DNA of 58,974 bases from Bacteroidota bacterium (GCA_003151815.1 PLYN01000019.1:3511-62484); one strand, 5' to 3'; counted from the stretch's first letter, positions 44,277 to 53,116 are shown. Numbers and translations: made by a program. Notes: a model not told the origin generated them from the letters alone.

Positions 44277-44954
44277 ATGGCAACTGACAGCATCATTCAT
44301 TTAAATAAAGTAAACATATTCCAATCCCATAATTTAGTGCTTACTGATGTTTCATTGGATATTAATAAAGGTGAATTTGTTTATTTATTAGGAAAAACAG
44401 GAAGCGGAAAAAGCAGTTTATTAAAAACATTATACGCCGAACTAGACCTGATACAAGGCGAAGCAAGCGTTGCCGGATTTAATTTAGCAACAATCAAAAG
44501 AAAAGAAATTCCATTTTTACGAAGGAAATTAGGCATTGTATTTCAGGATTTCCAACTGCTGACCGACCGTACAGTAAATGATAACCTATTGTTTGTGTTG
44601 AAAGCTACCGGCTGGAAAGACAAACAAAAAATGCAACAACGTATACAAGAGGTATTGGAAAAAGTTCACCTTGCGAACAAAGGTTTTAAAATGCCCCATG
44701 AGCTTTCCGGTGGCGAACAACAACGCATTTCCATTGCACGCGCACTTCTCAATGACCCCGAATTAATACTTGCAGATGAACCTACGGGTAACCTTGATCC
44801 TGAAACATCGGAAGGCATCATGAATGTTTTGCTTGAGATAAGTAAAAGCGGACGTGCCGTGCTTATTGCCACACATGACATTATGATGTTTGATAAATTT
44901 CCTTCGCGCACCATTAAATGTGAAAATGGTAAAGTCACTGATTCGGGGAATTAG
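44277..44954 (+). CDS. ftsE: FtsE-type ABC transporter ATP-binding protein
   Basis: 225 residues. Walker A GKTGSGKSSLLK, Q-loop VFQDFQLL, ABC signature ELSGGEQQRISIARAL, Walker B LILADEPTGNLDP and the H-loop ATHD. The 'dRTVnDNL' segment after the Q-loop is typical of FtsE, which pairs with FtsX to control cell-wall hydrolases at division. No ftsX is visible next to it. The start is taken at ATG 44277 (MATDSIIHL); a longer frame from 44220 runs through the palindromic element and is rejected. Confidence 0.85.
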   Translation: MATDSIIHLNKVNIFQSHNLVLTDVSLDINKGEFVYLLGKTGSGKSSLLKTLYAELDLIQGEASVAGFNLATIKRKEIPFLRRKLGIVFQDFQLLTDRTVNDNLLFVLKATGWKDKQKMQQRIQEVLEKVHLANKGFKMPHELSGGEQQRISIARALLNDPELILADEPTGNLDPETSEGIMNVLLEISKSGRAVLIATHDIMMFDKFPSRTIKCENGKVTDSGN

Positions 44955-44960
44955 GATGGT

Positions 44961-45152
44961 TCAGAAATTTACAGAGTCGGAAATTTCAATCGGATAGTGA
45001 ACATCCTCGTATGCAGACACGAGCGTTCCGATTACATCGAGTTCATCATATGCTGTTGTTCCACTTTTTGGATTGATGGCGATTAACTCATCTACCCTTT
45101 TAAGTGCAGCTTTATAATCCGCTTTGGTGCGTATAGGTTTTATAGTTTTCAT
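44961..45152 (-). pseudogene. truncated HigA-type antitoxin
   Basis: 63 residues starting MKTIKPIRTKADYKAALKRV and reaching AYEDVHYPIEISDSV. This is the N-terminal segment of the HigA-like antitoxin family, which normally runs to ~120 residues with a Cro/C1 helix-turn-helix after 'HYPI'. That DNA-binding half is absent: the frame stops 6 bases from the end of ftsE. No partner toxin is present. It could be a remnant or a short stand-alone toxin-binding peptide. Confidence 0.6.
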
Positions 45153-45291
45153 TTTTTAATGTACGTTTTTTCACAACTAACGGAGAGTATTCAGGTAATT
45201 GAAAATGTAGCAGGCAGCAGCCAATACTCAATTATGCAGATTTGTCCACCCTTTAATGCTAACCGACTACCAAACCGACTACCGAAAATAA

Positions 45292-45326
45292 AAACCCCTC
45301 GAAAAATCTTGTTTTTCAAGGGGTTT
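45292..45326 (-). terminator. intrinsic terminator next to the tRNA-like fragment
   Basis: On the minus strand AAACCCCTTGAAAAA, a loop, TTTTTCGAGGGGTTT followed by further T residues. The stem is about 14 bp with one mismatch. Its position right after a tRNA-tail-like sequence fits a former tRNA gene terminator. Confidence 0.7.
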
Positions 45327-45338
45327 AGCTTAATTGTA

Positions 45339-45359
45339 GAGGTCCCGAGCGGACTTCGA
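45339..45359 (-). other. tRNA 3'-end-like fragment, candidate attachment-site remnant
   Basis: The minus strand reads TCGAAGTCCGCTCGGGACCTC. It fits a T-loop end (TCGAAG), T-stem 3' strand (TCCGC), acceptor 3' strand (TCGGGAC) and discriminator C, with a terminator just downstream. The 5' part of a tRNA is absent. Integrases commonly target tRNA 3' ends, so this may be the edge of an integrated island that extends to the right. Confidence 0.35.
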
Positions 45360-45472
45360 TAATTTTTTGATTTATCCTATAAATAATAAGCTTTTCAGCG
45401 ATTTAATTTCAATAATTGTTAAACAAATTGTTATTATATAAATTCAAATGTACAAATATTTATTATAATCCA

Positions 45473-46573
45473 TTACTTCAAAACATAACTCGTACTTCTG
45501 CCGCCTTCAGGCTCTTTCTGAAGAATGTTTTTATTTATTAAATCGTTTATATCACGAAGAGCTGTATCAGGCGAACACTTAGTAATTTTTGCCCACTTGG
45601 AAGATGTTAGTTTGCCTGTAAAACCGTCAAATAATTTATTGATCAATGCACGCTGTCTTTCATTAATGGGTGTTTGAGCATGTTTATCCCAGAACTTTGT
45701 TTTGTTTAAAACACGTTTTAGAATTTCATCTGTGGCGTTTAAAGCACGGTCTAAACAATGTAGGAACCACTCCAACCATTCAGTAATATCAAGTTTTCCT
45801 TTTTGGGTTCTTTCTAATATGTCATAATAAACATTTCTTTCCAATCGTATTTGCGCCGACATACTATAAAAACGCTGATGATCGCCATCTGCTTTTGCCA
45901 ATTGCATATCTGCTATGGCACGTGCAATACGACCATTCCCATCATCAAAGGGGTGTATGGTAACAAACCATAAATGCGCAATCGCAGATTTTAATACAGC
46001 ATCTAATGAGTTATTGGAATTAAACCAGTCTAAAAACAACTTCATTTCTTTTTTCAAGCGAGTTGCTTCAGGAGCTTCGTAGTGAATCTTCTCTTTACCC
46101 ATAGCTCCCGAAACTACCTGCATAGGACCTTTTTCGTTATCGCGCCAATTACCCACTACTATTTTATGCGCCCCGCTTCTCCCTGTTGGGAACAAAGCTG
46201 CGTGCCAATCAAACAAACGGTCTTTATTTAGTGCTTTGTTATAATTTTGAGTAGCATCAAGCATCATTTCTACAACACCTTCCACATTCCGGTCGGCAGA
46301 CACCAATCCGGCAATATCCATTCCTAAGCGTCTGGCAATAGAAGAACGTACCTGTTCGGGATTTAGAATTTCTCCTTCAATTTCGGTAGATTTAAGTACA
46401 TCTAAGGTTAAAGTCTGTAAAGTGGTCTCATTTCTCAAGGCAAATCCTAAAACCTCCATATAACCTTTTAATCGACCTTGTTTGTGCCTTACATTAGATA
46501 ATATAGGCAATATGACTTCATGATTCCAAGTAAAATCAGGCCATTTGCTTAATTGATGGATATATTTAGACAT
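45473..46573 (-). CDS. Fic-domain AMP-transferase, self-inhibited, with winged-helix C-terminus
   Basis: 366 residues. The N-terminal DUF4172-type segment (WPDFTWNHEVILPILSNV) contains the inhibitory helix motif S62-T-E-I-E66-G67 ([S/T]xxxE[G/N]), which blocks the active site in class II Fic proteins. The catalytic loop is HPFDDGNGRIARA with H207 and R215; all residues needed for AMP transfer are present. The C-terminus (SSKWAKITKCSPDTALRDINDLINK) is a winged helix likely to bind DNA. Fic enzymes modify hydroxyl side chains of target proteins. Four copies of a motif in its promoter suggest autoregulation. Confidence 0.88.
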   Translation of the reverse strand: MSKYIHQLSKWPDFTWNHEVILPILSNVRHKQGRLKGYMEVLGFALRNETTLQTLTLDVLKSTEIEGEILNPEQVRSSIARRLGMDIAGLVSADRNVEGVVEMMLDATQNYNKALNKDRLFDWHAALFPTGRSGAHKIVVGNWRDNEKGPMQVVSGAMGKEKIHYEAPEATRLKKEMKLFLDWFNSNNSLDAVLKSAIAHLWFVTIHPFDDGNGRIARAIADMQLAKADGDHQRFYSMSAQIRLERNVYYDILERTQKGKLDITEWLEWFLHCLDRALNATDEILKRVLNKTKFWDKHAQTPINERQRALINKLFDGFTGKLTSSKWAKITKCSPDTALRDINDLINKNILQKEPEGGRSTSYVLK

Positions 46574-46575
46574 TT

Positions 46576-46674
46576 ATCTCCGCATTTGTGCGGTAAAAAT
46601 AGTGATTATTCTCCGCACATACAAATTATTCTCCGCAATTTTACGGTAATTAAATTAATTATTCTCCGCACATT
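46576..46674 (-). promoter_or_regulatory. operator-like array upstream of the Fic gene
   Basis: The motif TGCGGAGAATAAT (minus strand) occurs three times and once as TGCGGAGATAAAT. The CTCCGCA cores start at 46578, 46611, 46631 and 46664, that is 33, 20 and 33 bases apart, near whole helical turns. The copy closest to the gene contains the GGAG that would be its ribosome-binding site. This fits binding by a dedicated repressor, perhaps the Fic protein's own winged helix. Confidence 0.6.
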
Positions 46675-46731
46675 ACTAACTTATCTATAATTCCCAAAGA
46701 TAACGGCATGTTAAAATTCACATTAAAATAT

Positions 46732-46739
46732 TATATTTG
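46732..46739 (+). promoter_or_regulatory. -7 promoter element upstream of the type III modification gene
   Basis: TATATTTG, perfect TAnnTTTG, about 245 bases upstream of the mod start. The large inverted repeat at 46808-46935 would then be in the leader RNA. Confidence 0.45.
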
Positions 46740-46807
46740 TCATATAAACACCATAAAATATTGAAATAAAGAAGAATTAATAAAGACATATAAGGATTTG
46801 CGTTAAA

Positions 46808-46935
46808 CTGATTCTCGACACAGAAAACTGGTAATTTTCAAAAAAACGAACGAGGAAAATGTAAAACGCTCACGCAATGCGTGGGCTTTTGCTTTTTTCG
46901 TTCGTGGGTATACCAGTACCTCTGTGTCGGATTGA
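46808..46935. repeat. long imperfect inverted repeat with inner hairpin upstream of mod
   Basis: The left arm holds CGACACAGA, ACTGGTA and ACGAACGA; the right arm holds the inverse complements TCGTTCGT, TACCAGT and TCTGTGTCG in reverse order. At the centre CACGC-aat-GCGTG forms a further hairpin followed by a T-rich stretch. It could be a miniature transposable element or a structured leader or attenuator of the restriction-modification operon. Confidence 0.6.
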
Positions 46936-46984
46936 GTAGAATGACCCACGCAGATTTTTTGTGGCTGGTAACACAAAAAACACA

Positions 46985-48961
46985 ATGCAGAATTTATACA
47001 ATGAATTAATTGAATTGCTGGAGCAAGATCCTGCATTGATTATTGAAGATAAATTAAATAAAGCCCTGATTATTGACAGAGCTTTAAAATTAGATGTGGG
47101 ATTAATAAAACTACTCTTGGGTAGCCCCTCAATAAAAAAACATTTCTTTCAACAACTTGAAAGTATACAGGTATTCGATAAAATCGCTTTTCAGCGATTT
47201 GTAAACACCAAACAATTTTTGCCCGACAATTACACTCAGTTTAAAAACAAAATAGGACTAAGCACCAACAACGAAAACTATTTAACCGATAGCAGAGAAG
47301 TTGTATTGGTGTGGCCTCATAAAGATTGTGTTTTAGAAGGAGGGCAAACAAAAGAAGATGCAAAGCGGGATGAAATTTTTTACAACCAAACACTTGCCCC
47401 TGACGATATAGACCGTCTTACTGCACCAAAAGTTTTAACCAGTTGGAAACGTTATGATAAAGACGGCGAACATCCAGTAACTAAAATAAGTAAGCAAGAC
47501 AACCTAATTATTAAAGGAAACAATCTTGTAGCACTGCATAGCCTTAAGGAAATTTATAAAGGGCAAGTAAAACTTGTTTTCATTGACCCTCCATACAATA
47601 CTGGCAGCGATTCTTTCAAGTATAATGATTCATTTAACCAATCTACTTGGCTTACATTTATGCGGAATAGGTTACAGGTTGCACATAAACTGTTAAGTGA
47701 AAAAGGAGCAATATATGTTCAGATTGACCATCATCAATTAGGATATTTAAATGTTTTAATGGATGAGATATTTGGTATAGAAAACAAAGTACAAGTAATT
47801 GCTATCAAAACTGCTTCTCCAGCAGGTTTTAAAACTGTAAATCCGGGACCAATAGATGTAACTGAATACATACTTTTTTACACAAAAAATAAATCATCGT
47901 TTAAATTTAAAAAGGGATATGTGCCTGTTGATTATAATTCAAACTATGATCTTTATGTAGAAAAAAATAAAGATGTAAGTAAATGGAAATTTACAGCTAT
48001 TAAAGAAAAAGTAATAAATCATGCCGGATATACTTCTGAATCAGATGCAAAAAAAAAGTATGGTGAATTATGGAACAGTATTTTAAAAGTCATGATTGCA
48101 GACTTTGCCTATAAGAATTCTTCAAATATTGTAAGTATTAGAGATCCCCATAAACCAACTGAAAAGTTGAAAGTGTTGATGACAAAATCTAAAAATGAAG
48201 AAAAAGTTATTGAATACCAAAGAGAAGATGGTAGTATTATGTACTTATATAGAGGTGGCGCATTAGCGTTCTATTCAAACAAAATGCAGGAAATTGATGG
48301 CAAAATGCAAGTTACTGAATTACTTACTGATTTTTGGGGTCATATTTCTTGGGCAGGAATAGCAAACGAGGGTGGAATAAAATTAAAAAACGGCAAGAAA
48401 CCGGAAAAATTAATAAAACAAATTATTGAATTATCAACTGAGGAAAATGATATTGTACTTGATTTTCATTTAGGGAGTGGTACTACAGCAGCAGTTGCAC
48501 ATAAAATGAAACGGCAATATTTGGGAATTGAGCAATTAGATTATGGTGATAATGATTGCGTGAAAAGATTGAAAAATGTTATCAATGGTGATTCATCAGG
48601 CATCAGTAAATCTGTAAACTGGCAGGGCGGAGGCAGTTTTATTTACTTAGAACTATTAAAAAATAATCAGCAATACATTGATGAAATACAGGATGCAACA
48701 AAAACAGAGCAATTAAAAAGAATTTGGGAGAAAATGCAGCAGTCCGCTTTTATCAGTTACAAAGTATTGCCACAAAAAATTAATACTGAAATAAAAGAAT
48801 TTGAAGCATTGAGTTTTGAAGAACAGCAACGTTTTTTAGTAGAAGTGTTAGATAAAAATTTGTTGTACGTTAATTTCAGTGAAATAAATGATGCCACACA
48901 TAAAGTAAGCGATGTTGACAAAGAACTTAATGTAAAATTTTATTCACTGCTTTCAAAATAA
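46985..48961 (+). CDS. mod: type III restriction-modification system methyltransferase (Mod)
   Basis: 658 residues. Beta-class N6-adenine methyltransferase order: catalytic motif DPPYNTGSDSFKYND (D201-PPY) before the AdoMet-binding motif LDFHLGSGTTAAVAHKM (from D493), with the target-recognition region between them. N-terminus MQNLYNELIELLEQDPAL is typical of Mod; a GTG eight codons upstream is possible but less likely. Mod recognises an asymmetric site and methylates one strand; it also guides the Res subunit. The gap to res is 6 bases. Confidence 0.92.
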   Translation: MQNLYNELIELLEQDPALIIEDKLNKALIIDRALKLDVGLIKLLLGSPSIKKHFFQQLESIQVFDKIAFQRFVNTKQFLPDNYTQFKNKIGLSTNNENYLTDSREVVLVWPHKDCVLEGGQTKEDAKRDEIFYNQTLAPDDIDRLTAPKVLTSWKRYDKDGEHPVTKISKQDNLIIKGNNLVALHSLKEIYKGQVKLVFIDPPYNTGSDSFKYNDSFNQSTWLTFMRNRLQVAHKLLSEKGAIYVQIDHHQLGYLNVLMDEIFGIENKVQVIAIKTASPAGFKTVNPGPIDVTEYILFYTKNKSSFKFKKGYVPVDYNSNYDLYVEKNKDVSKWKFTAIKEKVINHAGYTSESDAKKKYGELWNSILKVMIADFAYKNSSNIVSIRDPHKPTEKLKVLMTKSKNEEKVIEYQREDGSIMYLYRGGALAFYSNKMQEIDGKMQVTELLTDFWGHISWAGIANEGGIKLKNGKKPEKLIKQIIELSTEENDIVLDFHLGSGTTAAVAHKMKRQYLGIEQLDYGDNDCVKRLKNVINGDSSGISKSVNWQGGGSFIYLELLKNNQQYIDEIQDATKTEQLKRIWEKMQQSAFISYKVLPQKINTEIKEFEALSFEEQQRFLVEVLDKNLLYVNFSEINDATHKVSDVDKELNVKFYSLLSK

Positions 48962-48967
48962 TCCTTA

Positions 48968-51610
48968 ATGAGTTTCGATTTATTAAATACATTCGATATC
49001 CTGCAAAACGCAGTAGAGCAATTTTCAGGTGATTTGCCCGATTCTATTCCGCAAAACATCAATCCTAAATTTGCTATCCGTGATTATCAGGCAGAAGCAT
49101 TAAACCGTTTTGATTTTTATTTAACCGGATATAAAAAAAGGATAAAGCCGACACACCTGTTATTTGAAATGGCAACAGGCAGTGGCAAAACACTTGTAAT
49201 GGCAGGCTGCATATTAAATCTATACCAAAAAGGGTATCGTAACTTTATCTTTTTTGTAAACAGCACGAATATTATTGAAAAAACAAAAGACAATTTTCTA
49301 AACCCTTCATCCGGCAAATATTTATTTAATTCACAAATACAGTTTGGTGATAAACCTGTTACAATTAAACAAGTAGAAAACTTTGCCAATGCTGATGACG
49401 AATGTATAAATATTCATTTCACTACCATACAGGGCTTACACAGTCGCTTAAATACGCCTAAAGAAAATTCGTTAACCTTCGAAGATTTTGAAAATAGGAA
49501 TGTAGTGTTACTTTCAGATGAAGCCCACCATATGAATGTAGATACATTGCGTGAAAATGGTAAGCAATTAAAAATAAAAGAGTTTGAAGAATACGACAGT
49601 TGGGAAGGTACAGCAATGCGCATTTTTCGCAGCAGTAATAATAACTTATTGTTAGAGTTTACCGCCACAGCCGAATTGCATCAAGAAGCAATTGCAAAAA
49701 AGTATAACGATAAACTTATTTTTGACTACTCATTAAAGAAATTTTACCTTGCCAAATACAGCAAAGAAGTAAATGTTTTACAGGCAAGCCTTAGTAAATT
49801 TGAAAGGGCGTTACAGGCAATAATACTAAGCCAGTATCGCTTATTAATGTTTGCGCAACATGGATTATTAATTAAGCCCGTTGTAATGTTTAAATCAAAT
49901 TGCGTAAATGTCCCCAAGCAAAGAGATGAAAATAAAATTGTTTCATCAGAGTTTAAAACAGAATTTTTACAAAAACTTTCAACGCTTACCGCTACCGATT
50001 TAGAACGCATTAAAAATAATGCCTCCGAAAAAGGGATAATCAAAACGGCTTTTAAATTCTTTGCGATCACGGGTACAACACTCGAAAATTTGATAATACA
50101 ATTAAAAGATGCGTTTGCTGATGATAAATGTATTTCAGTTGACAGTACAAGCGATAAGCAGGCAACCCAGTTAGTAATAAATTCATTAGAGGAATCGGAC
50201 AATGCAGTAAGAGCAGTATTTGCCGTAGATGCTTTAAATGAAGGTTGGGACGTTTTAAATTTATTCGACATCATTAGACTTTATAATACTCGGGATGCTA
50301 AAAACGGAATTCCGGGCAAAGCAACAATGAGCGAAGCTCAATTAATTGGTAGAGGTGCAAGATATTGTCCCTTTGTAACAGCCGAAAATCAAACTAAGTT
50401 TCAACGCAAATTCGATGATGATGTAAACAACCAATTACGAGTTTGCGAAGAATTATTCTACCATAGTGAAACCAACAGCCGATATATTGATGAATTAAAC
50501 AAGGCTTTAGATACCATTGGTATCAAGCCTTCCAATGCAGTAAAACGTAAGCATAACCTGAAAGATGTTTTTAAAGAATCGGAGTTTTATAAAAAAGGAG
50601 TTATCTATACGAACGAGCAATTAGAATACCGTAACGAAGATGTAACTGAATTCCCACAACATTTAAAAGACAAGAAATTTTATTACACAATCAAATCAGG
50701 CTTTAGCAGAGAAAACACATTACTAAAGGAAGAAAGGTTGGATCAGGCAATGGAGCCGGTACAGCCCTATGGCTTTAATGTAAAATCTTTAGGTGTTCCG
50801 GTTATTCTTAAGGCTATGCAGCGTTTACCTTTTTATACGTTTTCAAATCTTACAAAATACTACCCTAATATTTCCACTATACAAGAATTTATAATCTCAG
50901 AAAAATATTTAGGTGAGCGCCTATTGGAATTAAAGGGCACAAAAAAACAAGTTGATGAAATGAGCCAGCAGGATAAACTGGAATGTGCAGTTAGTATTTT
51001 ACAATCCATACAGCCCGATATTGAAAAGGGAAGTTTGGATAAAAAAGGCTCGGAAGTTTTCACGCCTAAAGGCATTAAATCTTTATTTGTGGATAAAGAA
51101 ATGAACTTTGTTTTAGCAGAAGATGGTGATGCAGAAACAGGATACCCAATGAGCAGACCAAAATTAGAGGCACATTATTTAGACCTGAAAAACGAAGACT
51201 GGTACGCTTACGAAGAAAGTTATGGTACATCAGAAGAAAAAAAATTAATTCTGTTCATTCATGCAGCCATCGGCAAACTAAAGAAGAAATACCAACAGGT
51301 ATATTTATTACGTAACGAGAGATACTTTCAGATATTCCGTTTCAGCGATGGTAAACCATTTGAACCGGATTTTGTTTTGTTTCTCAAGGAGAAAAAAACA
51401 AATGAAAATCTTATCTACCAGTTATTCATTGAACCCAAAGGCGATGGCTATTTAGATAAGGACGAATGGAAAGAACGATTTTTAAAAGACATTCAAAATA
51501 GATATATCATTCACCAAAATACCGAGTATAAATTAGTCGGCTTACCATTCTATAATAATACTCCTGAAAGATTAAGAGAATTTACTTTATCATTTGAGAA
51601 ATATCTATAA
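48968..51610 (+). CDS. res: type III restriction-modification system endonuclease (Res)
   Basis: 880 residues, normal length. Superfamily 2 helicase/translocase core: Walker A ATGSGKT (residues 69-75), DEAH box at 184-187 (LLSDEAHHMN) and motif VI QLIGRGARYCPF. The C-terminal PD-(D/E)xK nuclease has EPD801 and E822-P-K824 (FIEPKGDGY). It translocates or slides from unmethylated sites found with Mod and cuts when two complexes meet. Both active sites are intact, so the system appears functional. Confidence 0.92.
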   Translation: MSFDLLNTFDILQNAVEQFSGDLPDSIPQNINPKFAIRDYQAEALNRFDFYLTGYKKRIKPTHLLFEMATGSGKTLVMAGCILNLYQKGYRNFIFFVNSTNIIEKTKDNFLNPSSGKYLFNSQIQFGDKPVTIKQVENFANADDECINIHFTTIQGLHSRLNTPKENSLTFEDFENRNVVLLSDEAHHMNVDTLRENGKQLKIKEFEEYDSWEGTAMRIFRSSNNNLLLEFTATAELHQEAIAKKYNDKLIFDYSLKKFYLAKYSKEVNVLQASLSKFERALQAIILSQYRLLMFAQHGLLIKPVVMFKSNCVNVPKQRDENKIVSSEFKTEFLQKLSTLTATDLERIKNNASEKGIIKTAFKFFAITGTTLENLIIQLKDAFADDKCISVDSTSDKQATQLVINSLEESDNAVRAVFAVDALNEGWDVLNLFDIIRLYNTRDAKNGIPGKATMSEAQLIGRGARYCPFVTAENQTKFQRKFDDDVNNQLRVCEELFYHSETNSRYIDELNKALDTIGIKPSNAVKRKHNLKDVFKESEFYKKGVIYTNEQLEYRNEDVTEFPQHLKDKKFYYTIKSGFSRENTLLKEERLDQAMEPVQPYGFNVKSLGVPVILKAMQRLPFYTFSNLTKYYPNISTIQEFIISEKYLGERLLELKGTKKQVDEMSQQDKLECAVSILQSIQPDIEKGSLDKKGSEVFTPKGIKSLFVDKEMNFVLAEDGDAETGYPMSRPKLEAHYLDLKNEDWYAYEESYGTSEEKKLILFIHAAIGKLKKKYQQVYLLRNERYFQIFRFSDGKPFEPDFVLFLKEKKTNENLIYQLFIEPKGDGYLDKDEWKERFLKDIQNRYIIHQNTEYKLVGLPFYNNTPERLREFTLSFEKYL

Positions 51611-51792
51611 TAAAGATGAGACGTATTTTGGCATTTGAGCCATAGGTTTTTATTGTAACCTCTCCAAGACCTCCCATTTTTTCATTGTGTGAACCCTTTC
51701 TTTGTTAAAATCTGAGAGTTTATATGCTTTAGGGTATGCTACGCCATTTTAACAAGCATTCGCCAGTGTTTTGCCGGAAAAATAATTATATC

Positions 51793-52011
51793 ATGAAGCA
51801 AAACGAAATAGATGCACCTAAAATCCAGCTTAGGGCATACTCATTAAAGGAATTGGCTGCACTATATGAATGCAGTGCAAAATCCATGAAAACATGGTTA
51901 GCGCCATTTAAACAGGAGATCGGACAGAGGGTTGGACGATTTTATACTCCAAAGCAAATGAAAATAATTTTTGAAAAGTTAGGGGTTCCAGGCACATTTT
52001 ATTGGAATTAA
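51793..52011 (+). CDS. small helix-turn-helix protein
   Basis: 72 residues from ATG 51793; a longer frame from 51736 adds 19 residues of poor quality and is rejected. YSLKELAALYECSAKSMKTW forms a helix-turn-helix that resembles excisionase or plasmid-type regulators, followed by FYTPKQMKIIFEKLGVPG. Short proteins of this type are frequent in Bacteroidota mobile islands. It lies between the type III system and the IS21 remnant. The function is unknown; a DNA-binding role is inferred. Confidence 0.55.
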   Translation: MKQNEIDAPKIQLRAYSLKELAALYECSAKSMKTWLAPFKQEIGQRVGRFYTPKQMKIIFEKLGVPGTFYWN

Positions 52012-52150
52012 AGATTCCTGTTAAAAAATATTAATGTGAAAATAGATAATCCCAATCTATCCAAATTTGTCCTTTTGAATCCCTTTCTTGCCCAAAGTGG
52101 AAATCAGTATTTTAAATGGTTTTTACTTTGCATCCGAAAAAATTATAAGG

Positions 52151-52657
52151 ATGTACAACATAAGACATATACTTCGCCTTCATACTCAGCATCAAACTAC
52201 CTCTGAAATAGTTATGCAGACTGGAATACCGCGTAGCGTGCTAAAAAAATGTCGTGAGGAATTTAATGAAAGCGGATTGAGCTTTGAAGAAATAAATGAA
52301 TTAAGTGATATAGATCTGGCAGAACTTTTTACAAAACCTGAAGAACCGCCCATCAGCGAAACAATGCAAATATTATTAAATCTTTTTCCTTCAATAGATA
52401 AAGAACTCAGGCGCAGGGGCGTTACTCGTAAACTACTATGGGAAGAATACAGAAAAAAATATCCCGATGGTGTTAGTAGACAAGAATTTAACAAGCACTT
52501 TTGCAAATGGAAAAGGCGAATAGTACCTATTATGCACAATGGAGCGCACCGATTAGAACTTAAAGGAGAATCCATGAGAAAAAAAAACTTAGTCGAAACT
52601 GAGAAAATAAAAAGTAAAGGAACACCTAAAATGCTATTACAAGTTGATAAAGATTAG
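52151..52657 (+). pseudogene. truncated IS21-family transposase (IstA N-terminus)
   Basis: The product matches the first ~125 residues of Bacteroidota IS21 transposases: IRHILRLHTQHQTTSEIV, GIPRSVLKKCREEF, ELSDIDLAELF and DKELRRRGVTRKLLWEEYRK, covering the helix-turn-helix DNA-binding region. The DDE catalytic core that should follow is missing; after KHFCKWKRR the sequence is unrelated and soon stops. No istB and no recognisable ends are present. A decayed insertion between the restriction system and the CRISPR locus; an older start at 52088 (TTG) is less likely. Confidence 0.75.
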
Positions 52658-52934
52658 ATTTCATTGCTCTGCTCATCAGTTATTTTTCTGATTGATTTTT
52701 CTGAAGTATGGAACACACTAAATTCCATTCCTTTTTCCTTAAACCTATTTTAGGTAGTAGCAATACCGCTTCCAACCTTAACCGCTATATCGCAGTCGTG
52801 GACTATCTCATAGGAGCTGCACATCTTACCGCCTTTGGTTGAATGGGAGATGGGGATGCGTGCCGAATTTTTATACCAACTGCATTAAATAAACTGCATC
52901 CGGCGCTTGTATCCAATTGAAAAGGTTGGAACAG
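52658..52934. other. gap after the IS21 remnant
   Basis: No gene is supported. The plus strand has a protein-like stretch (SNTASNLNRYIAVVDYLIG) near 52755-52812 broken by stops, so decayed coding DNA, perhaps of the insertion sequence, is possible. Confidence 0.35.
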
Positions 52935-53010
52935 AAAAAAGTGAGTTTCCCCGACTATAATATTTCCATAACGGAATAATCCGTATTGTAATTTGATTAG
53001 AATTTTGAAT
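52935..53010 (-). ncRNA. degenerate second tracrRNA-like module
   Basis: The minus strand reads CAAATTACAATACGGATTAT then TCCGTTATGGAAAT, aligned with the tracrRNA part CAAATCACAATAAGGATTTA, TTCCGTTGTGAAAAC. Its nexus-type hairpin (ACGGA...TCCGT, 52971-52984) is intact and even better paired, but the anti-repeat 5' half has diverged. A weak GGG/CTC hairpin and a T run (52935-52940 on the plus strand as A) could end it. No promoter is seen; it lies just past the tracrRNA terminator. Confidence 0.5.
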
Positions 53011-53029
53011 GTTGTATGTTTGAGGGAAA

Positions 53030-53116
53030 TAAAAAAGCCTCCCACTTTATGGCGGAGAGGCTTACCAGATGTTTTCACAACGGAATAAATCCTTATTGTG
53101 ATTTGCTTCAAAATGT
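53030..53116 (-). ncRNA. tracrRNA of the type II-C CRISPR system
   Basis: Transcribed away from cas9. From the 5' end: an anti-repeat ACATTTTGAAGCAAATCACAA (53096-53117), complementary to the CRISPR repeat's GTTGTGATTTGCTTTCAAAATG with one bulge (piece by piece: TTGTGATTTGC and AAAATGT); a nexus hairpin AAGGA-UUUA-UUCC (53080-53094); a linker; and a terminator hairpin. A perfect -7 element lies 5-7 bases before the predicted start. Size about 87 nt. It pairs with crRNA, is trimmed by RNase III and anchors the guide in Cas9. Confidence 0.85.
53031..53063 (-). terminator. intrinsic terminator of the tracrRNA
   Basis: On the minus strand AAGCCTCTCC, ten-base loop, GGGAGGCTT and six T residues: a 9-bp stem. 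The direction of the T run establishes the minus-strand transcription of the tracrRNA. Confidence 0.9.

Larger units (their letters stand above)
45153..45472. other. gap at the left edge of the defence island
   Basis: No gene is supported here. The gap holds an intrinsic terminator (45292-45326) and a tRNA-3'-end-like fragment (45339-45359), then AT-rich sequence before the Fic gene's 3' end. Confidence 0.6.

Noticed and set aside
45160-45362. 67-residue plus-strand frame left of the Fic gene
   Set aside because: It runs through the terminator hairpin and the tRNA-like fragment and has no protein-like features.
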